NCBI GenBank assembly: GCA_963762085.1 | Contig: CAVXJD010000005.1 | Location: 62,001 to 126,000, forward strand | DNA length: 64,000 nt | Direction of reading: 5' to 3' | From: DASQGA01 sp963762085 | GTDB lineage: Bacteria; Actinomycetota; Thermoleophilia; Gaiellales; Gaiellaceae | Shown here: positions 16,917 through 24,886 of the stretch, piece by piece | How the letters are laid out: each line of letters begins with the position of its first letter | Numbering within the stretch: the first letter of the stretch is position 1 | Made by a program: the position numbers and the translations under genes | The notes under the pieces: generated by a model | Told to the model about the DNA's origin: nothing | The model's database searches: none | Seen by the model: the letters and a program-made list of their open reading frames with translations, nothing else

Positions 16917-18020
16917 CTACGCCAGGGCGCGCTCGACGAGGCGCTGGAAGTGTTGGATCAGGTGCTCGCTGGAGAGCAGGAGTCGCCCTTCGTCGAGGCC
17001 GCCCGAGGCGGCAGCGCGCTGAATCGACTCGACCAGGCCCTGGTCTTCGAGTCCCACCTGGTTCCCGAACTCGATCACCTCTGTGATCTCTTCCTCGGTC
17101 GCCTCCTCGCCGAAGAAGTAGTCGGTGACGGCGAGGGTCCGGCCCGGCTCGAGCGGGACGAAGGCAAAGACAGCGATGTTCGGGGGCCCCGGTGTGACGT
17201 TCAAGGTGAAGGTCGGCCAGACGTAGTGGAAGTGGGCATGCTGCGAGCCGCGGCGCGGCCGGTACGGAGGATCGCCCTTCCCGTCCAGCACGTTGGCCCG
17301 CACCGAGCTGACCTGGCTCGAGAACCACTCGTCCGAGGTGAGGCGGTACGCGTCCGGGTCGACGTCGATCAGCTTCGAGAAGCCCGGGTGCGCGGTCGGG
17401 CAGTGGTAGCACTCGAGGTAGTTCTCGACGACGGCCTTCCAGTTCGCCGCCATTTCCCACTCGCTCCGCTCCCGGTAGCGCAGCCCGTCGAAGGTCACCC
17501 CGGCCTCAGCGAGGAGATTCGGAAGCCGTCCGAGAAGCTCGGCCAGTGGCATCGGATCCGGATCCCGGTTCACGAAAACCAGAGGGCCCCACGTGTCGAC
17601 CGAGACCGGAAGGAGCCCGTAATCCGACTGGTCGAAGTCCGGCTCGCGCTCGGAGCGGGGCGCGTTGCGAAGGGTGCCGTCGAGGTCGTACGTCCAGGCG
17701 TGGTAGGGGCACTGAAGCGTCTCGCGCTTTCCCCGCCCGCTCGCTACCTCCGTCGCGCGGTGCCGGCAGATGTTCACGAACCCGCGGATCTGCTCGTCGT
17801 GCCCGCGCACGACGACCACGGGTACGAGGCCGGCCTGGCAGGTGAAGTACTGGCCCGGCTCCGCGACCCAGTCGACGATCCCCGCGTACTGCCACGTGCT
17901 CGCGAAGATGCGCTCCTGCTCCTCCTGGAAGACGGTGGGATCGGCAAACCAGGAGAACGGGAGCGTGATCCCCTGGTCGAGTTTCGATCCGAGTTCGGTA
18001 GCCATCGCGGCGTTGAGCAT
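16917..18020 (-). CDS. Rieske non-heme iron oxygenase, alpha (catalytic) subunit
   Basis: A 367-residue ring-hydroxylating-type oxygenase. The Rieske [2Fe-2S] ligands are CRHRA and CPYHAW (about 85-110). The mononuclear iron site follows as ENYLECYHCPTAHPGF, with two histidines five residues apart. The layout resembles single-component-alpha enzymes acting on quaternary amines (CntA, choline or stachydrine oxygenases) as well as aromatic dioxygenases. No ferredoxin or reductase gene is nearby, so electrons must come from elsewhere. Two in-frame ATGs (18020 and 18005) are possible; neither has a strong ribosome site. Confidence 0.85.
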   Translation of the reverse strand: MLNAAMATELGSKLDQGITLPFSWFADPTVFQEEQERIFASTWQYAGIVDWVAEPGQYFTCQAGLVPVVVVRGHDEQIRGFVNICRHRATEVASGRGKRETLQCPYHAWTYDLDGTLRNAPRSEREPDFDQSDYGLLPVSVDTWGPLVFVNRDPDPMPLAELLGRLPNLLAEAGVTFDGLRYRERSEWEMAANWKAVVENYLECYHCPTAHPGFSKLIDVDPDAYRLTSDEWFSSQVSSVRANVLDGKGDPPYRPRRGSQHAHFHYVWPTFTLNVTPGPPNIAVFAFVPLEPGRTLAVTDYFFGEEATEEEITEVIEFGNQVGLEDQGLVESIQRAAASGGLDEGRLLLSSEHLIQHFQRLVERALA

Positions 18021-18077
18021 ATGCCGCCGGGACCCGGGGCGAGAAGCCCGAGCCCCGGCGGCCCGGCTGAAACTGCC

Positions 18078-18566
18078 TCAGCGAAGCGAGACGGCGATCT
18101 CCTCCAGGAGGTCCAGGGCGTCCTGCATGCCCGCCTCCATCCCGGAGTCGATGATCGCGTCGCGGACTTCCCTGCTCGGAGCCTCGACCAGGATCGTCAC
18201 GATCGTCCGCCCATCGGTCTCAGTCAGGGTGAGCGTGTTCAGCGTCGGCTCGGCGTCGGGCACGCCCTCGTAGAGCTCGGTGGAGACGAGGCGCTCGTTC
18301 GGGACGATCTCGCGGTACTCGCCGTGGAAGCCGACCTCGAAGCCGTCATCCGTCACCATCACTGACCGCCACGCGCCGCCGACCCGTAGGTCGATCTCGG
18401 CGACCGTCACTTCGCCGCGCTTTGCGTTCCACCAGCGCTTGACCAGCTCGGGCGTCGTCCACGCCTTGTAGACCAGGTGCTTGGGCGCGTCGAACTCCCG
18501 CGTGATCAGGATCTGCTCGTCCGTAGGAAGCGTCACCTTCGCCGTCCCGCTACTCGTCACTGCCAT
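18078..18566 (-). CDS. SRPBCC/AHSA1-family protein
   Basis: A 162-residue helix-grip protein. It starts with the family pattern ITREFDAPKHLVYKAWTTPELVKRWW and ends in a long helix (residues 135-160). Members bind hydrophobic ligands; the AHSA1 branch often accompanies an ArsR regulator, as here. The ATG at 18566 has GGAGGAGCAAGGAG directly upstream, and the ArsR gene overlaps its first 17 bases, so expression is coupled. The ligand is unknown. Confidence 0.85.
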   Translation of the reverse strand: MAVTSSGTAKVTLPTDEQILITREFDAPKHLVYKAWTTPELVKRWWNAKRGEVTVAEIDLRVGGAWRSVMVTDDGFEVGFHGEYREIVPNERLVSTELYEGVPDAEPTLNTLTLTETDGRTIVTILVEAPSREVRDAIIDSGMEAGMQDALDLLEEIAVSLR

Positions 18567-18903
18567 CTCCTTGCTCCTCCTGTTTGAGTTCGTCCAACAC
18601 GACATCCAGCCGGTCGAACCGCTCCGACCACGAGTCCTCGTAGTCCTTCACCCAGTCGTGGATGGGCTTGAGCGCTTGGCCGTTCAGCTGGTACACCCGC
18701 TGCCGTCCTTCGTTACGGACGCCGACCGCTCCGACCTCCCGGAGGACTCGCAGGTGCTTGGACACCTGCGGCTGAGCGAGTCCGAGCAGATGCACCAGGT
18801 CGTTCACAGGGCGCTCGCCGCCGGCCAGGACGTCAAGGATCTGCCGTCGCCGGGGCTCGGCCACTGCGTTGAACGCGTCTGCCGTCGTCGCTGCTCGTGC
18901 CAT
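18550..18903 (-). CDS. ArsR-family winged-helix transcriptional regulator
   Basis: A 117-residue regulator. The helix-turn-helix reads VNDLVHLLGLAQPQVSKHL, followed by the wing around RNEGRQRVYQL. The cysteine motif of metal-sensing ArsR proteins is absent, so it probably responds to a non-metal signal or works constitutively. Its start at 18903 lies seven bases from a consensus -10 box, which implies a leaderless mRNA. A palindrome overlapping that box is a likely autoregulatory operator. It precedes and overlaps the AHSA1 gene. Confidence 0.88.
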   Translation of the reverse strand: MARAATTADAFNAVAEPRRRQILDVLAGGERPVNDLVHLLGLAQPQVSKHLRVLREVGAVGVRNEGRQRVYQLNGQALKPIHDWVKDYEDSWSERFDRLDVVLDELKQEEQGDGSDE

Positions 18904-18910
18904 GCTCACA

Positions 18911-18938
18911 ATTATATGCTCATATAGGAATATGTCAA
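18911..18938 (-). promoter_or_regulatory. Consensus sigma70 promoter of the ArsR/AHSA1 operon
   Basis: On the minus strand TTGACA (18933-18938) and TATAAT (18911-18916) both match the consensus perfectly, with a 16-bp spacer. The ATG begins seven bases after the -10, so transcription probably starts at or next to the start codon. Confidence 0.8.
18913..18926. promoter_or_regulatory. Palindromic operator overlapping the -10 box
   Basis: TATATG-CT-CATATA is a perfect inverted repeat with a 2-bp centre. It covers part of the -10 and the end of the spacer, where ArsR-type repressors usually bind. Confidence 0.55.
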
Positions 18939-18963
18939 CTGAAGTAGTCATCCAAGAGAAATG

Positions 18964-18991
18964 AAAGCCCCCGCAGAGAGGCGGGGGCTTT
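18964..18991 (-). terminator. Rho-independent terminator of rnpB
   Basis: An 11-base arm AAAGCCCCCGC (18964-18974) pairs with GCGGGGGCTTT (18981-18991) around a 6-base loop. It begins at the 3' end of the RNase P RNA. The hairpin is symmetric and could also stop transcripts from the other side. Confidence 0.75.
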
Positions 18992-19352
18992 GGTAGCAGG
19001 CCTGTAAGCCGGATTCTGTCGAGGGTGACCATCCATCTAGGGCACCGGTTCCCCGGTACCTCGAGCGGCGCACCCGGCTCCTCGGCGGGCAACCTCGGGT
19101 GGAGCCTGTTCGCCTTGCACCGGACGGGGTTTGGCTAGCCGCCGTGTCACCACGACGCTGGTGGGCTCTTACCCCACCCTTTCACCCTTACCGCCGGCGT
19201 CTCCGGAGAGAAACGCATTCGCCGGTGGCGGTCTCCTTTCTGTGCCACTTTCCGTCGGCTTTCGCCGCCTGGGATTTCCCCAGCGTCCTGCCCTTTGGTG
19301 TCCGGACTTTCCTCGGACCGCCGAAGCGGCCCGCGATCACCCGGCCTGCACC
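18992..19352 (-). ncRNA. rnpB: RNase P RNA component, bacterial type A
   Basis: The catalytic RNA that trims the 5' leader of tRNA precursors. On the minus strand the conserved 5' segment GAGGAAAGTCC and the 3' segment ACAGAATCCGGCTTACAGG are both present. The terminal helix P1 forms between GGTGCAGGCC and GGCCTGCTACC (one bulged base). The length of about 361 nt and the many stable stems are normal for type A in high-GC bacteria. A TACAAT -10 box lies five bases before the inferred 5' end and a strong hairpin follows the 3' end. Ends are accurate to a few bases. Confidence 0.93.
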
Positions 19353-19356
19353 TTCA

Positions 19357-19362
19357 ATTGTA
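19357..19362 (-). promoter_or_regulatory. -10 box of rnpB
   Basis: TACAAT on the minus strand, five bases before the inferred RNA 5' end. The same hexamer precedes tRNA-Leu. No good -35 is visible at 17 bp. Confidence 0.5.
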
Positions 19363-19411
19363 CCCGCCGTCAAAGCCCGTCGAGCCTCCCGATCGGGCGC
19401 GCGGGCTCGTG

Positions 19412-19603
19412 CTAGCCCGCCTCCGTGTGCACCTCCAGGCCGGAAGCCTCCGAGAGCGCGAGCTGTGAGCCGCACTCCGGGCAGGCGATCCCCTGGGGAG
19501 TTCGCATGACGAACTCCCCGCACGCCAGGCACTCGAGGCTCGCGCCTCTTGTGAGCGCGTGGAGCTCCTGGTCGAGCGTCCGGTTGAGAGAGAGAACTTC
19601 CAT
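19412..19603 (-). CDS. Small zinc-ribbon protein downstream of lexA
   Basis: A 63-residue protein with two CxxC knuckles (CLAC and CPEC) about 18 residues apart, enough to bind one zinc. The N-terminal half is a short helix (TLDQELHALTRG). The ATG shares a base with the lexA stop (TGATG), so it is translated after LexA and presumably SOS-controlled with it. Function not recognised; zinc ribbons of this size usually bind nucleic acid or a partner protein. Confidence 0.65.
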   Translation of the reverse strand: MEVLSLNRTLDQELHALTRGASLECLACGEFVMRTPQGIACPECGSQLALSEASGLEVHTEAG

Positions 19604-20241
19604 CAGACGGTCCTGAACACTCCCGTGACCTTTCCGAGGATCTGAACGTGATCCGGAAAGAGCGGCTCCATCGTCCGGTTCTCGGGCTGGAGACGGATCT
19701 GGCTCCCATCGCGGAAGAAGCGCTTGACGGTCGCCTCGTCGGTCGCCTCGTCGTCGCCTGCGAGCGCGACGACGATGTCGCCGTTCTTGGCGGTCTGCTG
19801 CCGCCGAACGACGATGTAATCGTCCGGCATGATCCCCGCCTCGATCATGCTCTCGCCGCGGATTCGCAGGAGAAACTCCTCTCCGGAACCGGATGAGAGA
19901 GGCTCGGGGACCGCCAGGTGATCCTCAACATTCTGTTCCGCGAGGAGCGGCCCGCCCGCTGCGACCTGCCCGACGAGTGGCAGGACGCGCACCCGCGCCG
20001 CCTCGCCCAGGGAGCCGTCGGCGGCCGGACGCTCCCGGCCGAGCAGCTCGAGCGCCCGCGGCTTCGTCGGGTCGCGACGGATGTATCCCGCCCGTTCGAG
20101 GTTGGCCAGGTGGGCGTGGACAGTGGACGGTGAAGCAAGCCCCACCTTTTCGCCGATCTCACGCACCGTGGGTGGATATCCGTGCTCGTCGACGTAGGCC
20201 ACCACATAGTCATAGATCTCGCGCTGACGGTCTGTGAGCAT
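19603..20241 (-). CDS. lexA: LexA SOS-response repressor
   Basis: A 212-residue repressor/autoprotease (S24). The N-terminal winged helix (1-65) contains PTVREIGEKVGLASPSTVHAH. The self-cleavage site is Ala95-Gly96 in QVAAGGP, and the catalytic Ser131 (GESMIEAG) and Lys173 (EATVKRFF) are intact. The ATG has a GGAGGG ribosome site. A perfect Gram-positive-type SOS box lies about 20 bases upstream, so it represses itself until RecA filaments trigger cleavage. A small zinc-ribbon gene is coupled behind it. Confidence 0.95.
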   Translation of the reverse strand: MLTDRQREIYDYVVAYVDEHGYPPTVREIGEKVGLASPSTVHAHLANLERAGYIRRDPTKPRALELLGRERPAADGSLGEAARVRVLPLVGQVAAGGPLLAEQNVEDHLAVPEPLSSGSGEEFLLRIRGESMIEAGIMPDDYIVVRRQQTAKNGDIVVALAGDDEATDEATVKRFFRDGSQIRLQPENRTMEPLFPDHVQILGKVTGVFRTV

Positions 20242-20260
20242 CGTTTCCCTCCGCTTAGGA

Positions 20261-20274
20261 CGAACGTATGTTCG
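20261..20274. promoter_or_regulatory. LexA (SOS) box
   Basis: CGAACGTATGTTCG is a perfect palindrome except for its central bases. It matches the CGAACrnryGTTCG consensus known for LexA of Gram-positive bacteria. It is 20 bases upstream of the lexA start. Confidence 0.85.
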
Positions 20275-20313
20275 AAAGAATAGCGAGGCGCGCGGACGGC
20301 GTCAACCGGCCGG

Positions 20314-20319
20314 TACAAT
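20314..20319 (+). promoter_or_regulatory. -10 box of tRNA-Leu
   Basis: TACAAT ends eleven bases before the mature tRNA 5' end. No recognisable -35 at the usual distance. Confidence 0.45.
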
Positions 20320-20329
20320 CCCCCTCCGC

Positions 20330-20415
<86 letters not shown>

Positions 20416-20418
20416 TAG

Positions 20419-20453
20419 AGGCGTCTCCGGCTCGCGGCCAGGGGCGCCTTTTT
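20419..20453 (+). terminator. Terminator after tRNA-Leu
   Basis: AGGCGTCTC (20419-20427) pairs with GGGGCGCCT (20441-20449) with two G-U pairs, followed by a run of five T. Confidence 0.65.
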
Positions 20454-20495
20454 CGTCCCTCGGCCGGCCGGTCGGCCTCTAACTAATGTATCCCC

Positions 20496-21935
20496 GTGCG
20501 CGAGCTCTGCGGGACTGCCGTCGACGCGGCGCTGGCTGCCGGCGCTGACTACGCCGACGCCCGCGCGATCCTCAGACGCACCCAGGACATCGCGACGAAG
20601 AACGGGGAGGTCGAGTCGATCGCCGACGGCGAGTCCGAGGGGATAGGAGTGCGCGTCCTCGTGGGCGGAGCATGGGGGTTCGCGTGCGACCGCCGCCTCT
20701 CGGACTCCGGCGCCAAGGAAGCCGCTGCGCGCGCGACCGAGTTCGCCCGCGCCAGCGCGTCACGCACGCGGCGTCCGGTCGTCCTCGCCCCTGTCAGCGC
20801 CGAGCCGGGCGAGTACAGGACGCCGTTCCAGCGCGATCCGATCGACGTTCCGCTCGAGGAGAAGATCGAGCTCCTCCTGCGGGCGGATGCCTCCCTCCGG
20901 CATGCCGACGTGACGATCACGCAGGCTGCTGCGCGCGCGAGCCGCGAGCAGCGCGCGTTCCGATCGTCGGAGGGCGCCGACGTCTTCCAAGAGTTCGTGG
21001 AGTGCGGCGCCGGAGTCGAGGCGCTTGCGACCACGGACGGAGCTGTTCAGATCCGGAGCTATCCGAGCGCGCACGGCGGTTCGAGCGCCCAGGCCGGCTG
21101 GGAATACGTCGAAGGCCTGGCGCTGGACGAGCACGGTCCACGAATCGCCGAGGAGGCCGCCGCGCTCCTCCAGGCTGACCCGTGCCCCCAGAAGGTCACG
21201 ACCGTTGTGATCGACTCCGAGCAGATGCAGCTCCAGGTGCACGAGTCCGTCGGCCACCCGACCGAGCTCGACCGGATCTACGGAACCGAGGCGGCCTACG
21301 CCGGCACGAGCTTCTTGAAGCCGGACGACCTCGGGTCCCTTCGCTACGGCTCCGAGCTCATGAACATCACGGCTGACTCCACGACGCCGCTCGGCCTCGG
21401 CACGTTCGGCTACGACGACGAAGGCGTCCCCGCGCGGCGGGAACCGGTCGTGAGCGCAGGCATCCTCGAAGGCTTCCTGGACTCCCGCGAGACCGCGTCG
21501 CTCCTCGGACAGGGTGGCGGCGGGTCGATGCGGGCCGACGGGTGGAGCCGGATGCCGCTGGTTCGGATGACGAACCTCCACCTGGAGCCCGGCGAGGGAA
21601 CACTCGACGACCTCCTCGCAGACATCGACGATGGGATCCTCCTCGGCACCAACAAGAGCTGGTCGATCGACGACAAGCGCCTGAACTTCCAGTTCGGGAC
21701 ACAGGTTGCGTGGGAGATCAAGAAGGGCAAGCGCGGCCGGCTCCTCCGCGATGCGACGTACATGGGCGTCACGCCCGAGTTCTGGGGCTCGCTGGACGGT
21801 CTCGCGGGCAAGGAGGAGTGGACGATGGGGGGTCTTACAAACTGCGGGAAAGGGCAGCCGGGGCAGAGCGCGCACGTCTCGCACGGTGCCCCACCCGCGC
21901 GGTTTCGCCAGGTCAGGGTCGGCATCCGGTCGTGA
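20496..21935 (+). CDS. tldD: TldD-family metalloprotease subunit
   Basis: A 479-residue TldD protein, active partner of the TldD/TldE protease that degrades or matures small modified peptides. The metal-binding HESVGHPTELDR motif (HExxxH) lies at about 250-260, and the family segments GLGTFGYDDEGVPARR and NFQFGTQVAWEIKKG are present. The start is GTG 20496. Its stop overlaps the tldE GTG by four bases. The final 25 residues are basic and poorly conserved. No peptide-maturation genes are near, so a general housekeeping role is likelier than microcin processing. Confidence 0.9.
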   Translation: MRELCGTAVDAALAAGADYADARAILRRTQDIATKNGEVESIADGESEGIGVRVLVGGAWGFACDRRLSDSGAKEAAARATEFARASASRTRRPVVLAPVSAEPGEYRTPFQRDPIDVPLEEKIELLLRADASLRHADVTITQAAARASREQRAFRSSEGADVFQEFVECGAGVEALATTDGAVQIRSYPSAHGGSSAQAGWEYVEGLALDEHGPRIAEEAAALLQADPCPQKVTTVVIDSEQMQLQVHESVGHPTELDRIYGTEAAYAGTSFLKPDDLGSLRYGSELMNITADSTTPLGLGTFGYDDEGVPARREPVVSAGILEGFLDSRETASLLGQGGGGSMRADGWSRMPLVRMTNLHLEPGEGTLDDLLADIDDGILLGTNKSWSIDDKRLNFQFGTQVAWEIKKGKRGRLLRDATYMGVTPEFWGSLDGLAGKEEWTMGGLTNCGKGQPGQSAHVSHGAPPARFRQVRVGIRS

Positions 21936-23296
21936 GCGACTCGTCGAGGGTGCTCGATCTCGCCGAGCGCGCATGCCGCGGAGCCGAGGGGGACGAGGCC
22001 GATGCCCTGGTCCAGTCACAACGGTCCGGCTTCGCGCGCTTCGCCGACTCGGTCGTCCACCAGCCGACTTTGATCGTCGACGAGTCGGTGACCGTCCGCA
22101 TCGCGCGCGAGGGACGGGTGGGATGCGCCACGACGAACCGCACGGACGACGCAGGCCTCGCGGAGGCAGCTCGGCGTGCCGCGGAGATCGCCGACCGGGC
22201 GCCGCGCGACCCCGGCTTCCCGGGGCTCCAGCCACCGGTCGAGGCGCCGGCCGTAGAAGGGTTCGACGAGGCGACGGGCACAGAGGGGCCTGCCGACCAG
22301 GCGGAACGGGCCTGGTCGGCGATCGAGGCGGCCGGTGATTTCGGCCTCTACGGGTACTACACGAGCGGAGTCACCGAGCTCGGCGTGGTCTCGACCACGG
22401 GGCTCTCGGTCTGGCAGGCGATGACGGACGCGACAGTCCTGGCCCTCGCAGCTTCCGAGAGCTGCTCCGGCTATGCCGAGGCCACGTCCTGGAAGGCCGG
22501 CGAGATCGATCCCGCCGCGGTCGCGCACGAGGCTACGGAGAAGGCCACCCGGACCGCGGGTGCCCACGACCTCGAGCCGGGGACGTACCGAGCCGTGCTC
22601 GAGCCCTACGCCTTTGCAGAGCTTCTCTGGTATTTCGCATACAGCTCGCTGGGCGCCCTCGCGCTCCTGGAAGGCAGGAGCTTTCTCTCCGGTCGCATCG
22701 GCGAGACGCTCTTCCACCCCACTTTCTCGCTCTACGACGACGGCGGCGACCCCCGTGGCCTCCCGAAGGCCTTCGACTTCGAAGGGGTGCCGAAGCAGCG
22801 TGTGCCAATCGTCGAAAGCGGCGTCGCGAAGGACGTCGTCTGGGACCGGCGCACGGCGGCACAGGCCGGTCGCGAGTCGACCGGCCACGCTCTGGCTGCC
22901 CCGGCCCAGTCCTTCGGTCCCTTGCCCTTCAACCTGTCTGTGCCCGGCGGCGAGGCGGACATCGAGACGCTCGCCGAGCTGGTCGGTGACGGCATCTACG
23001 TGACGCGGCTCCACTACGTGAACCTCGTCGACCCCCGCGAGGGTTTGATCACCGGCATGACGCGAGACGGGACGTTCCGGATCGAAGGGGGCCGCGTGAC
23101 GGAGCCACTCGCCAACCTGCGCTTCACGACGTCGTTCCCTGGGCTCGCCGCCTCCGTGCTCGGGCTCGGGCAGGACGTGACGCTCGTGAACGGAAGCGAC
23201 TTCTACGGAGAGCGGTATCCGTTTGGATCCCTGGTACCGGCGGTCGCGACGGAGACCTTCACGGTGGTCGGCACCGGCTCCGGGCCGGGCCTCTAA
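21932..23296 (+). CDS. tldE: TldE/PmbA-family partner of TldD
   Basis: A 454-residue homologue of TldD that lacks the HExxxH site, as expected of the TldE subunit. The N-terminal half is the shared PmbA/TldD domain. The C-terminal half includes the GRIGETLFHPTFSLYDDG and KQRVPIVESGV segments. The GTG at 21932 overlaps the tldD stop (GTGA); the frame is open further upstream only as a shadow of tldD. The two proteins form a heterodimer in known systems. Confidence 0.88.
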   Translation: MSDSSRVLDLAERACRGAEGDEADALVQSQRSGFARFADSVVHQPTLIVDESVTVRIAREGRVGCATTNRTDDAGLAEAARRAAEIADRAPRDPGFPGLQPPVEAPAVEGFDEATGTEGPADQAERAWSAIEAAGDFGLYGYYTSGVTELGVVSTTGLSVWQAMTDATVLALAASESCSGYAEATSWKAGEIDPAAVAHEATEKATRTAGAHDLEPGTYRAVLEPYAFAELLWYFAYSSLGALALLEGRSFLSGRIGETLFHPTFSLYDDGGDPRGLPKAFDFEGVPKQRVPIVESGVAKDVVWDRRTAAQAGRESTGHALAAPAQSFGPLPFNLSVPGGEADIETLAELVGDGIYVTRLHYVNLVDPREGLITGMTRDGTFRIEGGRVTEPLANLRFTTSFPGLAASVLGLGQDVTLVNGSDFYGERYPFGSLVPAVATETFTVVGTGSGPGL

Positions 23297-23304
23297 ACCT
23301 GTTT

Positions 23305-23523
23305 CTACAGCATGTAAAACAATGCGATCGTCGTGATCGTGAAGACCACCCCGACCACGACCGTCAGGCGCGTCAGGTTGCGCTCGACGATGTGCTGACC
23401 GCCCTGCGAGGCCGGTGTATAGCCAAGGCCGCCGAAGCCGGCGTCTCGCCCCGAGTGCATGAGGACGAGCACGACCATGAAGATCGAGACGAGAACGTGA
23501 AAGGCTGCAACGACTCCGAGCAC
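23305..23523 (-). CDS. secG: Preprotein translocase subunit SecG
   Basis: A 72-residue membrane protein with two hydrophobic helices (about 4-22 and 52-71). Between them is the conserved loop LMHSGRDAGFGG...QGGQHIVERNL of the SecG family. It helps SecYEG-driven export. It converges with tldE eight bases away. Its usual neighbours (tpiA, pgk) are not here. Confidence 0.88.
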   Translation of the reverse strand: MLGVVAAFHVLVSIFMVVLVLMHSGRDAGFGGLGYTPASQGGQHIVERNLTRLTVVVGVVFTITTIALFYML

Positions 23524-23546
23524 GGGCTCAGGATAGCGAGAACCCT

Positions 23547-23942
23547 CTAGCTGTCCGCCCCGGCAGCTCCACGGATCGCTTCCACGAGCTCGGCCGCAAT
23601 TTTGTCCTTGCTGATGTAACCACTGGCCCCCGCCTCGCGCGCGCGTTCGAGGTCTTCCTCCGCGTTCGAGCCTGTGACGACGAGGACGCGCGTGCCCGGA
23701 GCACGCTCCCGTATTGCGCGCGTTGCCTCAAACCCGTCGAGCACCGGCATGCTGACGTCCATCAAGACCACCTCGGGCTCTAGCTCGACAGCGCGTTCAA
23801 CCGCCTCGAGGCCGTTGGGCGCAGTCGCGACGACGTCGATCCCGTGCTCCGTCTCGAGCAGCGCCCGTAGCGCGTCGACGAAAAGCTCGTGATCGTCAGC
23901 GATCAGAACCCGAAGCGGTGCGGCGGCCATCCATGTTGACAT
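23547..23942 (-). CDS. Stand-alone response-regulator receiver protein
   Basis: A 131-residue CheY-like receiver without an output domain. The acidic pocket (IADDHE), the phosphorylated Asp in VVLMDVSMPVLDG, the conserved Thr/Gly of VVTGSNAE and the Lys of YISKDK are all in place. The closest resemblance is to receivers of NarL-type regulators, but the HTH domain is missing and the gene ends with a proper stop. ATG 23942 or a second ATG four codons later could be the start. No kinase is adjacent. It may relay phosphate or act by binding a partner. Confidence 0.82.
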   Translation of the reverse strand: MSTWMAAAPLRVLIADDHELFVDALRALLETEHGIDVVATAPNGLEAVERAVELEPEVVLMDVSMPVLDGFEATRAIRERAPGTRVLVVTGSNAEEDLERAREAGASGYISKDKIAAELVEAIRGAAGADS

Positions 23943-23972
23943 TAGCTCAGAAAGAGGTGGATTTCGATAGGT

Positions 23973-24881
23973 TCAGCCAGAGTTGCCCCGGCGCGTGATC
24001 TCGAGGCCGCTCTGCACACCGACGTGCTCCACCTGAAGCGTGGTGTGGTCGAGCCCGAAGCGCTGGCGGAGAAGGGTCTCGAGCTCGAGCCGGATCCGGT
24101 GGCAATCTCCTCCCGGCTCCACCAAAACGTGGGCGGAAAGGGCCGGAAAGCCGCTGGTGACCGTCCAGACGTGCAAGTCATGTGTCTCCACCACGCCGGG
24201 GTGCTCCGCGATCGCCCGACCCACGTCGTCGGGTGGGGCAGACTCGGGCGCCGCCTCGAGGAAGATGCGGCCCGACTCCTTCAGCAGCGTGTAGCTGGCC
24301 AGGAACATGAGACAGGCCACGAGCAGCGAGGCAACGGGGTCGAACCGATCCCAGCCGGTGAGGAGGATGAGCCCGCCGGCGAGGGCCGTCCCGGCGAACG
24401 CGGCCAGGTCCGTGGCGATGTGGAGGTAGGCGCCCCGGACGTTCAGGCTGTCCCTGCGGGCTCGTGAGAGGAGCGCGAGCACCGCGAGGTTGATCGCGAT
24501 GCCAACCAGGGCGACGATCGAGACGATCCCGCCACGCACCTCCGGAGGGTCGATCAGGCGGCGTGTCCCCTCGAAGAGAATCCAGACTCCGATCAGTGCG
24601 AGCGTGATCCCGTTCGTCTGCGCCGCGAGGATCTCGGCCCGGCCGAAGCCGAACGTCCAGCGGCCGCGCGCCGGCAGCTTCGCCGCCCAGGCCGCGAGAA
24701 GCGCGAGCCCCAACGCGGCCGCGTCGGTCAGCATGTGGCCGGCGTCGGCCAGCAGGGCAAGGGAGTTCGCGGCGAGCGCGAAGACGACCTCCACCACCAT
24801 GAAGGCCAGGATCAGCGCCAGCGAGACAGCGAGCAGGCGACGGTCGCCGTCGGCTCCGTGCCTGTGATCGTGGCTATGCAT
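23973..24881 (-). CDS. Cation diffusion facilitator (CzcD-type zinc/cobalt efflux)
   Basis: A 302-residue membrane transporter. It begins with a His-rich MHSHDHRHG tail. Six helices follow, with the HMLTDAAAL and HIATDLAAF motifs contributing the metal-site His and Asp pairs (helices 2 and 5). The C-terminal cytoplasmic metal-binding domain (about 205-290) contains HDLHVWTV. It exports Zn2+ or similar ions using the proton gradient. It is five bases downstream of the glycosyltransferase gene, probably on the same transcript, though no functional link is evident. Confidence 0.9.
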   Translation of the reverse strand: MHSHDHRHGADGDRRLLAVSLALILAFMVVEVVFALAANSLALLADAGHMLTDAAALGLALLAAWAAKLPARGRWTFGFGRAEILAAQTNGITLALIGVWILFEGTRRLIDPPEVRGGIVSIVALVGIAINLAVLALLSRARRDSLNVRGAYLHIATDLAAFAGTALAGGLILLTGWDRFDPVASLLVACLMFLASYTLLKESGRIFLEAAPESAPPDDVGRAIAEHPGVVETHDLHVWTVTSGFPALSAHVLVEPGGDCHRIRLELETLLRQRFGLDHTTLQVEHVGVQSGLEITRRGNSG

Positions 24882-24886
24882 TGGAG

